Source: an uncultured Clostridia bacterium (GTDB lineage: Bacteria; Bacillota; Clostridia; Christensenellales; UBA1242). From it: DNA of 9,164 bases. The stretch lies in the NCBI GenBank assembly GCA_944372715.1, contig CALVZZ010000041.1, positions 1-9,164 on the forward strand. Reading direction: 5' to 3'. Position 1 is the first letter of the stretch; each line of letters opens with the position of its first letter. A program made the position numbers and the translations under genes. A model generated the notes under the pieces. It was given only the letters and a program-made list of their open reading frames with translations. It was not told where the DNA came from and made no database searches. This document shows, in pieces, positions 1 through 5,143 of this stretch.

Positions 1-1
1 A

Positions 2-316
2 GACACTGTTGGTTTTATTAACAAATTACCACATATGCTTGTTGACGCATTTGCTTCAACTTTGGAAGAAACCTTAGATGCAGATTTGATTCTTCATATA
101 GTTGATTTGTCTAATCCAGATTACAAAAGGCAAATAGAGACGGTAAATAAAACTCTTGAAGAAATTGGTGCAGGGGAAATTCCTACAATTGTTGCTTATA
201 ACAAATCTGATAAATTGCACGAAGTTATAACTTTGGGTGAAAATGAAATCATAATTTCTGCAAAAACAGGTCAAAATATAGAAAAATTAAAAGAAATGAT
301 TAATAATATGATATAA
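2..316 (+). CDS. hflX: GTPase HflX, C-terminal part (5' end outside window)
   Basis: This is the last 104 codons of HflX, a GTPase that binds the 50S subunit and rescues or splits stalled ribosomes. The frame is open from base 2 and begins at the G3 motif DTVGF, followed by the HflX-typical segment NKLPHMLVDAF and STLEE. The G4 motif NKSD (200-211) fixes guanine specificity, and the G5-like SAKTG follows at 257-271. The N-terminal HflX domain and the Walker A loop must lie before the window. The ATG at 35 is internal, not the start. The frame ends at TAA (314-316) and a terminator follows at once, so this is the last gene of its transcript. Family assignment is firm from the DTVGF...LP...AF...STLEE order. 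A related Era/Obg-type GTPase is unlikely because that linker is specific to HflX. Confidence 0.93.
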   Translation, partial: DTVGFINKLPHMLVDAFASTLEETLDADLILHIVDLSNPDYKRQIETVNKTLEEIGAGEIPTIVAYNKSDKLHEVITLGENEIIISAKTGQNIEKLKEMINNMI

Positions 317-321
317 ATATT

Positions 322-350
322 AAAAAAATCAGTTTAAAACTGATTTTTTT
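322..350 (+). terminator. Rho-independent terminator after hflX
   Basis: The inverted repeat ATCAG...CTGAT (328-332 and 340-344) is extended by A-run/T-run pairing and closes on an AT-rich loop. It is followed by seven T (344-350). It starts 6 nt after the hflX stop codon. Confidence 0.88.
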
Positions 351-356
351 GCTTGT

Positions 357-392
357 TAAAAAATATCGTACTTTAAAGTACGATATTTTTTA
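357..392. terminator. Perfect palindrome, likely bidirectional terminator
   Basis: The two 18-base arms (357-374 and 375-392) are exact reverse complements, centred on TTT|AAA. The core is ATCGTAC/GTACGAT, and each arm carries six A or T at its outer end. On the minus strand the T-run lies just past the stop of the Cys-rich gene (stop at 395-397), so it can end that gene. On the plus strand it gives a second stop after the hflX terminator. The sequence and the convergent setting both fit a shared terminator. Confidence 0.8.
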
Positions 393-394
393 TT

Positions 395-586
395 TTAACA
401 TCTTTTGTTATCGCCACAGCCACAACCACAGCAAGATAATAACAGGATTAACCAAATTAAGTTGCCACAATCAAAGTTGTTATTTCCACAACCACAGCTT
501 GAAAGAAGTAAAAGCAAGATTATTAATGAGCAACAATCGCTTCCATTTCCACCAAAGCCATTACCAAAACCATTGAAAAAGTTCAT
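395..586 (-). CDS. Small Cys/Gly-rich hydrophobic protein with an internal tandem duplication
   Basis: This 63-residue protein is read on the minus strand. Residues 1-16 are Gly/Asn/Phe-rich. They are followed by two repeat units, 17-34 and 39-56, each with the pattern D-C-x-x-L-I, a Leu/Ile run, then Ser and Cys-Gly-Cys-Gly. By eye, 13 of 18 residues are identical between units. There are 10 Cys (18, 19, 31, 33, 40, 52, 53, 55, 57, 63). The start is decided by a perfect AGGAGG five bases upstream of the ATG, which argues strongly that the gene is real. Each Leu/Ile stretch is only about 8 residues, too short for a normal membrane helix. I recall similar short Leu-rich, Cys-Gly proteins in Clostridia carrying the uninformative label 'chorion class high-cysteine protein'. 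Function is unknown; a structural, metal-binding or spore-surface role would be a guess. Confidence 0.82.
   Translation of the reverse strand: MNFFNGFGNGFGGNGSDCCSLIILLLLLSSCGCGNNNFDCGNLIWLILLLSCCGCGCGDNKRC
420..498. repeat. 66-bp-period direct repeat inside the Cys-rich gene
   Basis: The 13-base string CCACAACCACAGC occurs exactly at 420-432 and again at 486-498, a distance of 66 bp or 22 codons. This equals the spacing of the two protein repeat units, so it is the DNA trace of an in-frame tandem duplication. Confidence 0.75.
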
Positions 587-591
587 ACTTA

Positions 592-597
592 CCTCCT
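592..597 (-). promoter_or_regulatory. Strong ribosome binding site of the Cys-rich gene
   Basis: The plus-strand CCTCCT reads AGGAGG on the minus strand, five bases before the ATG (586-584). It is the strongest Shine-Dalgarno sequence in the window and decides the start of this small gene. Confidence 0.88.
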
Positions 598-600
598 CTT

Positions 601-853
601 ATAGTTTAAACCAAATTAATATGTATTTTTTTATCTTTTGTACTTTTAAGCTTTATCTTTGGCTTACATTATCATACTATGTTGCTTTTATTTTTTTGTT
701 ACAAATTTAGACAAAACTTCTTTATTTTCTTCAGCATACTTTTTTTTAACATATTTAAAATATATTCAAAGCAATCAGTTGGGCATTTTTTCTTTTAAAT
801 GTTTCTTTGCTTTGCGAAAGATAAAGAAAAATGGAAAAATTTATTTGTTTTCG
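601..853. other. AT-rich intergenic region between divergent genes, no gene seen
   Basis: This stretch separates the minus-strand Cys-rich gene from the promoter of the plus-strand surface-protein gene. It must hold the promoter of the Cys-rich gene. The best minus-strand match is a TTGTAA-like -35 (699-704) with a weak CATAGT-like -10 (676-681), which is not convincing. Plus-strand frames here lack ribosome sites and translate to low-complexity Phe/Leu/Lys text. The only clear structure is the hairpin at 802-829. Confidence 0.6.
802..829. other. Imperfect hairpin upstream of the surface-protein promoter
   Basis: An outer stem TTTCTTT/AAAGAAA (802-808 and 823-829) encloses an inner stem CTTT/AAAG (810-813 and 817-820) with a GCG loop and a small internal loop. 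No T-run follows on either strand, so it is not a standard terminator. It ends 24 bp before the -35 of the surface-protein promoter and could be an operator-like dyad, or chance in AT-rich DNA. Confidence 0.4.
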
Positions 854-880
854 TTGACAAAAGATGTTTGATGTTATAAA
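854..880 (+). promoter_or_regulatory. Sigma-A-type promoter for the surface-protein gene
   Basis: A consensus -35 TTGACA (854-859) is followed by an extended -10, TG-T-TATAAA (872-880), with a 15-bp spacer to the hexamer. A weaker hexamer, TAAACT (877-882), would give 17 bp. The short spacer is partly offset by the TG extension. Transcription would begin near 887 and leave a leader of about 144 nt before the surface-protein ATG. Confidence 0.65.
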
Positions 881-886
881 CTAGGG

Positions 887-1030
887 GAGTTCAGATTGTA
901 ATGGACTTTGGAAAGCAATTTTTTCACTATAAATTGTTTCCATTCTAGATTATATCATTTTTGATTTTTGCCAGAACACTTAAACAAATATGATAAATCA
1001 AAAATTTAAAACTTATATTAGGAGCAAGAA
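887..1030 (+). other. Probable structured 5' leader of the surface-protein mRNA
   Basis: Two foldable elements lie between the predicted transcription start and the ATG. The first is a 12-bp stem with one bulged G (909-921 with 931-942, loop of 9). The second pairs 957-967 (ATTTTTGATTT) exactly with 995-1005 across a 27-nt gap. Neither is followed by a U-tract, and neither matches a riboswitch class I recognise. The second is AT-only apart from one G-C pair, so it may be chance. Confidence 0.4.
1020..1024 (+). promoter_or_regulatory. Ribosome binding site of the surface-protein gene
   Basis: AGGAG lies six bases before the ATG at 1031 and supports that start, which is followed directly by a signal peptide. 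Confidence 0.85.
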
Positions 1031-4000
1031 ATGAAAAGTATTAAAAAAATCGCATTTGCTGTGGCATTACTTATGTGTTTGGGCTTTGGTTTGCCATTAA
1101 TTCCTGCTATGTATGCTTTCGCAGCTGAACCTGCAGGTTACACTGAAGGAAATGAAATTATTGTTGAAAACTTTAAGGATACAGGTGTTGTTGGAATACC
1201 TTACCCTATTGTTGATGCTGAACAGAACTCTGCTGGTGATGTAGCAGTTACTGTTAAGGACCCTTATGGTATAGCTGTTAATGTTAACACAGGTACTTTT
1301 ACTCCAACAATTTCTGGTGCTTACAGCATTATTTATACAGTTGCTAGTTATTCTAAAACTTTGTATGTTAATGTAACAAATTCAAATGATGGAATTCAAA
1401 TTGTTTATCCTACAAATTCTGATAGAATTATTCCTTCTGAAATTGGAAGACCAGATGCTGATGAAACAATAAGAATCAATGTTCCAAATGTTACAGTTGA
1501 AGATAAGGACGGAACTGTAATTGGTGGTGCAACTGTTGTTGTAGAAAGAAATGGTGTTGAACTTTCTAAAGATGGAGGTAACTACTATTTTGATGTTACT
1601 AGTGAAACATCACTTGGCGAACACACATTTACATTCAAATATGTTGTAGATAGTAAAGTTTTAGCTTCATACAAAAAGACAATGCAAATTTCATCAAAAT
1701 ATGATAATGAATATGATTTCACTTATTCTTATAATTCTTCATTACCAACAAGTGCTGTTTTGGGGGTAGAAAAAACACTTCCTTCTGTTGTTGGTGTTAA
1801 TAGCAATACAAAAGATGAAATTGGCGTTTACTACACCGTAAAAGTTGAATATGAAAAAGGTACCTCAATCACAGAAGTAACAAATGATGTTATTAGTGTA
1901 AATGAAAATGGTGAATATGTTTTTACAGCTAATCAAGAAGGTAATTATACATTCACATATACAGTTAAGGACTATAAAGGAAAAACAGCTAAAGTTTCAA
2001 GTTCAAGTTTCCAAATTAAAGATGTAAAAGATTCACAAGATCCATCACCTGTTGTTGTTGAACCTTATACAGAAATTTCAGATGAAACATATGTTGAAGC
2101 TGAACATAAATTAGCTAACAATGTTAATATTTCAACATCTCCTATTCTTATTTATCCTATTTATGCAACAGATAATGCAAATGCTTTTGTTGAAAATAAT
2201 TTAACTCTTTATAGAGTTCTTGAAAATTCTTCAAATGATGAAATTTTTGATGAATCTAAAATAGATGCAGATATAAATGGTAAAATTTTGGTTTTCAATT
2301 CTGATATCAATCTTGCTGATTATACTGATGACCAAGAAGTTATTAAAGGATATAAAAAATCTCAACTTTACATTGTTGAAGATGTAGAAATTGACCAAGA
2401 TACTTATACAATTTACTACAATGCTAAAGATAAGGCTGGAAAAGAAAACTCAATTAGCTATACAATCAGAGCTTTAAGTGATTTTGCGTATAACGATGAA
2501 GACAAACCAGAAGTAACTTTTGTTGAAAACTTACCATCTGCTGTATTCTTTGGTGGAAAAATAACTTTTGCAACTCCAGCTGCAAAAGATGTAAACACAA
2601 AAACAACTTCTTATGTTGATACAAGAATAAAAGTTGACGTTAAATATGCATTATATGCTGGTGATTTTTTATTAGAAGAAAAGGGTATTGATGATAATGA
2701 TTCTTTACTAGTTTGGAACGATAAAACTTCTAAGTACGAAATTACTGTACCAGATACATTCCAAACAGCAACTAAACTTGTTGTTATTGCAACAGCAGAA
2801 AATGATAGTGGAATTGTTGGAACATCTGAAAAGACGGTTGTTATTACAAATTCAGGTGATACAATGGCAACAACAATTGAGTCTGTTACCATAGACGGAT
2901 TGAATGAAGATTATATTCAGGGTTCTGAAATTGTTCTTCCTACTATAGTTTATAATGAAGATCTTCCTGAGTATATGAGTTATACAATTGAAATTAAACA
3001 CGAATCAGGTTCTACTTTTACTGCATACGATGCTCAAAAGAGTGTTGTTGATTCAGTTAGTTATAAAACAGTAACATATAGTGGTGCTAAATTTACAGCA
3101 ACTAAATCTGGTTCATATGAAATTTCATATGTTACAAAAGATGCTGGAAATAATATTACAGTTAAACAATTTACATTGGTAGTTTCTGAAGATCCTAATT
3201 CTTCTGAAATAAGAATGATTGGTCTTCCTTCTGCAATTAATGAAGGTAAATTAGAACTTGGTGAAACAGCTGATTTAGCAATTCCAACTTTGACAACTGA
3301 TTTGGAATATTCATATGAAGTTCAAGTTATTAGTGGTCCAACAGGAGCTGAAATAAGCAATTATAAATTTACTCCATCAACAGTTGGAACATATAGCTTG
3401 CAATATGTAGCAACAGTTGCTGGTAGAGCTGAACAAATCAAGAGTAAGGTTTATACAGTTGAAGTTGTTGATACAACAGCTCCAACTATTGGAGAAATAT
3501 ATTATCCAAATGAAGCAACAACAGGAGATTTCTATATTCAACGCCCAGATTTATATGATATCAGTGGAATTGATTTAGAAAATTCACAAATTAAAATTTC
3601 TTCTACAAGATCAACTTCTACATTTAAATTGTCAAAGCTTTTAGCAAACGGTTCAGTTAAACCTAATGGTGACAATTCTTATACGATTCTTGAAGCTGAT
3701 GGAACCATTAAATACAATATCGCTCATAATAACCTTTTATATACAATTGAATATTCTATAAAAGATATTTATGGAAACACAGCAACAAAATCATATCAAA
3801 TCAAAGTTGGTGATACAGAAATGCCAACACTTGATGTACCTGATGATATGTTTAAGGAATCATATAAATTTGCTGAATTTGGAGAGGATAAACCTTTAAC
3901 AATTGATATTAGTAAAATTACAGCTGAAGATAACAATGAATTAACTACAAGTGATTATACAACTGTGGAAGATTATATTAAAAACAACATAAAAATTAAA

Positions 4001-4276
4001 GTTGAAAATTCTTCAACAGGAACTGAATTAAAGACAACAGTTGACGGAAAATATGTTTATAACATCAAAGAAGTTGGAACATATAAAGTTACATTCTCAT
4101 TGTCAGATGTTGCTGGTAATGTTAGAACAGTAACAAGAACATTTACCGTATCAGAAGATACTACAACTCCTATGACACAAGAAGAAATTATAGGAACAGT
4201 ATTGATTGTTGTTTCAGTTATCGTACTTGCTGGTGTTGTGATTTACTTTGTTGTTTCAAAGAAAAAATCTAAATAA
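1031..4276 (+). CDS. Large secreted, membrane-anchored Ig-like repeat surface protein
   Basis: This 1081-residue protein is probably exported by Sec and held on the outer face of the cell membrane. Residues 1-32 form a signal peptide: basic MKSIKK, a hydrophobic core, and an AFA-A cleavage site near 31/32. Residues 1053-1075 form one membrane helix followed by the stop-transfer tail KKKSK. No LPXTG sortase signal is present. Between them I count about nine units of roughly 110 residues, each ending in a Y-x-[IVF]-x-[YF]...D...G-[NK] strand pattern, as in bacterial Ig-like/DUF5011-type folds. Examples are GAYSIIY (near 95), GNYTFTY (302), TYTIYY (457), GSYEISY (693), GTYSLQY (783) and GTYKVTF (1014). 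The mature part has no Cys that I can see, which suits an exposed rod. Promoter and terminator make it a single-gene unit. Adhesion or envelope structure is likely, but no catalytic motif identifies a specific role. Confidence 0.88.
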   Translation: MKSIKKIAFAVALLMCLGFGLPLIPAMYAFAAEPAGYTEGNEIIVENFKDTGVVGIPYPIVDAEQNSAGDVAVTVKDPYGIAVNVNTGTFTPTISGAYSIIYTVASYSKTLYVNVTNSNDGIQIVYPTNSDRIIPSEIGRPDADETIRINVPNVTVEDKDGTVIGGATVVVERNGVELSKDGGNYYFDVTSETSLGEHTFTFKYVVDSKVLASYKKTMQISSKYDNEYDFTYSYNSSLPTSAVLGVEKTLPSVVGVNSNTKDEIGVYYTVKVEYEKGTSITEVTNDVISVNENGEYVFTANQEGNYTFTYTVKDYKGKTAKVSSSSFQIKDVKDSQDPSPVVVEPYTEISDETYVEAEHKLANNVNISTSPILIYPIYATDNANAFVENNLTLYRVLENSSNDEIFDESKIDADINGKILVFNSDINLADYTDDQEVIKGYKKSQLYIVEDVEIDQDTYTIYYNAKDKAGKENSISYTIRALSDFAYNDEDKPEVTFVENLPSAVFFGGKITFATPAAKDVNTKTTSYVDTRIKVDVKYALYAGDFLLEEKGIDDNDSLLVWNDKTSKYEITVPDTFQTATKLVVIATAENDSGIVGTSEKTVVITNSGDTMATTIESVTIDGLNEDYIQGSEIVLPTIVYNEDLPEYMSYTIEIKHESGSTFTAYDAQKSVVDSVSYKTVTYSGAKFTATKSGSYEISYVTKDAGNNITVKQFTLVVSEDPNSSEIRMIGLPSAINEGKLELGETADLAIPTLTTDLEYSYEVQVISGPTGAEISNYKFTPSTVGTYSLQYVATVAGRAEQIKSKVYTVEVVDTTAPTIGEIYYPNEATTGDFYIQRPDLYDISGIDLENSQIKISSTRSTSTFKLSKLLANGSVKPNGDNSYTILEADGTIKYNIAHNNLLYTIEYSIKDIYGNTATKSYQIKVGDTEMPTLDVPDDMFKESYKFAEFGEDKPLTIDISKITAEDNNELTTSDYTTVEDYIKNNIKIKVENSSTGTELKTTVDGKYVYNIKEVGTYKVTFSLSDVAGNVRTVTRTFTVSEDTTTPMTQEEIIGTVLIVVSVIVLAGVVIYFVVSKKKSK

Positions 4277-4282
4277 TAAATT

Positions 4283-4311
4283 AAAACAGGACAGTTAGTC
4301 CTGTTTTTTTT
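4283..4311 (+). terminator. Rho-independent terminator after the surface-protein gene
   Basis: The 10-bp stem AAAACAGGAC/GTCCTGTTTT (4283-4292 and 4298-4307) has a 5-nt loop AGTTA and a T-run through 4311. It begins 6 nt after the stop codon. Confidence 0.92.
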
Positions 4312-4313
4312 AT

Positions 4314-4319
4314 TATAAT
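4314..4319 (+). promoter_or_regulatory. Possible -10 element for the winged-helix gene pair
   Basis: An exact TATAAT directly follows the terminator T-run, 30 bases before the ATG at 4350. No good -35 lies at 16-18 bp upstream, because that space is taken by the terminator hairpin. It would start transcription near 4326. In such AT-rich DNA this could be chance, but some promoter is needed here since the terminator isolates the pair from the gene before it. Confidence 0.35.
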
Positions 4320-4349
4320 ATTAGATAATTTTTAGGCAATAATATAAAT

Positions 4350-4721
4350 ATGTTAGATAAAATGAGTAAAGAAGTTTTGAGATTTCTTTTGGAATTTTGT
4401 AAAGATGGTTCTTTTCAAGTTTTGGAGTATGAGGAAATAATTAAATCCTTATCGTCAAACTATAATTTAGATAGAGAAGGAATAATGCAAATTTTAAAAC
4501 ATTTAAATTCTCTGGAATATATTATAATTAAATATAATGATGATAATGTTGTTTGCCTTTCTACTCTTCCATTTGGGAGGCAATATATTGAATCTGAGGA
4601 AGAAAAGAAAAAAAATATTTTAAAAATGAAGAATATGGCTAGGGGAGCATTTATTTCTGCTTTGTTTGCCGCATTAATTGGAGCATTTTTGGGAACACTA
4701 ATTTATAATATCATTTTCTGA
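4350..4721 (+). CDS. Membrane-tethered winged-helix-like protein, copy A
   Basis: This is a 123-residue protein of unrecognised function. Residues 1-75 look like a winged-helix fold: helices near 5-18, 27-36 and 41-56, then a beta wing (IIIKY...NVVCLSTL). Residues 82-95 are a charged linker (ESEEEKKKN). Residues 98-121 form one membrane helix (FISALFAALIGAFLGTLIYNII), so the N-terminal domain should face the cytoplasm. It is paralogous to the next gene: both begin MLDK, and about 18 of the first 61 residues match without gaps. A weak AGG lies 13 bases before the ATG, so the ribosome site is poor. The TGA stop overlaps the ribosome site of copy B, which suggests one operon. DNA binding is inferred from the predicted fold only; protein-protein contact through the winged helix is also possible. 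Confidence 0.8.
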   Translation: MLDKMSKEVLRFLLEFCKDGSFQVLEYEEIIKSLSSNYNLDREGIMQILKHLNSLEYIIIKYNDDNVVCLSTLPFGRQYIESEEEKKKNILKMKNMARGAFISALFAALIGAFLGTLIYNIIF

Positions 4722-4733
4722 GGTTTGCTTTGA

Positions 4734-5096
4734 GTGTTAGATAAAAAAGAAAAGATGGTTATGATATTTTTAAGTGAGGTGTGCCAAAGTAAAAGGTCAT
4801 ACCTTATTTCTGCACAACAAATTGCAGAATTTGTATCAAAAAAATATATTTTATCCATTGCTGAACTTGATGATATTATGATTTCCCTAAATAAGGACAA
4901 CTATTTAGATTTTATAATCTCTGATAGCAAATCTGGTTATTTTTATGTTATTACCTTAAAAAATAAAGGATTAACCTTTAAAAAAGATGAGAAAAAAAAG
5001 AAAAAAGAATTGATGATATTATTTTTAAGAACACTTGGCATAACTATTCTAAGTTTTGTTTTAGGTGTTTTATTAAAAATGATTTTTAATAGTTAA
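4734..5096 (+). CDS. Membrane-tethered winged-helix-like protein, copy B
   Basis: This is a 120-residue paralogue of the preceding gene with the same plan. A winged-helix-like domain spans about 4-80: helices KEKMVMIFLSEVC, SAQQIAEFVS and IAELDDIMISLNKD, then a wing with YFYVITL and the NKG turn. A very basic linker (KKDEKKKKKE, 83-92) leads to one C-terminal membrane helix (about 94-117). The start is GTG, chosen because MLDK then aligns with the ATG start of copy A, and TGAGG (4719-4723) lies 10 bases upstream. Twelve bases separate it from copy A. Copy B resembles, from memory, a conserved hypothetical family in uncultured gut Clostridia; copy A is more diverged. No terminator is visible before uvrB, 47 bases downstream, so read-through into uvrBA is possible. 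Confidence 0.8.
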   Translation: MLDKKEKMVMIFLSEVCQSKRSYLISAQQIAEFVSKKYILSIAELDDIMISLNKDNYLDFIISDSKSGYFYVITLKNKGLTFKKDEKKKKKELMILFLRTLGITILSFVLGVLLKMIFNS

Positions 5097-5108
5097 TTTT
5101 TAAATATA

Positions 5109-5137
5109 TTGAAATATAACAAAATAAGTGGTATAAT
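5109..5137 (+). promoter_or_regulatory. uvrBA promoter placing the transcription start at the uvrB ATG
   Basis: The -35 TTGAAA (5109-5114), a 17-bp spacer, TG-G extension (5129-5131) and consensus -10 TATAAT (5132-5137) make a near-ideal sigma-A promoter. The usual distance from the -10 puts the first transcribed base at about 5144, the A of the uvrB ATG. I see no LexA-type GAAC...GTTC box between 5080 and 5144. Confidence 0.8.
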
Positions 5138-5143
5138 AAAAAG

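Noticed and set aside
74..274. Minus-strand frame opposite hflX
   Set aside because: hflX on the plus strand carries intact GTPase motifs; this is a shadow with no ribosome site.
35..316. ATG at 35 as a complete 93-codon gene
   Set aside because: The frame is open upstream and encodes the HflX G3 motif DTVGF before this ATG, so the gene is a cut-off hflX.
405..710. Plus-strand open frame with a Pro/Gln-rich start
   Set aside because: It is the antisense of the Cys-rich gene. The minus-strand frame has a perfect AGGAGG, a terminator and a repeat with a 22-codon period, while this frame has no ribosome site.
601..760. Sporulation-sigma promoter for the Cys-rich gene
   Set aside because: Minus-strand CATAGTAT (about 674-681) only partly fits a sigma-E/K -10, and no matching -35 is clear.
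659..871. Plus-strand frame of about 70 codons in the intergenic region
   Set aside because: It would start at TTG with no ribosome site, has low-complexity Phe/Leu/Lys content, and runs across the surface-protein promoter.
1031..1126. Possible lipoprotein signal in the surface protein (Cys16 after LLM)
   Set aside because: The position before Cys is Met instead of Gly, Ala or Ser, the Cys lies mid-core, and a normal AFA-A cleavage site follows at 31/32.
2611..2892. Minus-strand frame inside the surface-protein gene
   Set aside because: It is a shadow of the Ser/Thr/Val-rich coding strand, without a ribosome site or promoter.
4160..4276. Sortase signal at the C-terminus of the surface protein
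   Set aside because: No LPXTG-like motif precedes the hydrophobic segment; only a membrane helix and basic tail are present.
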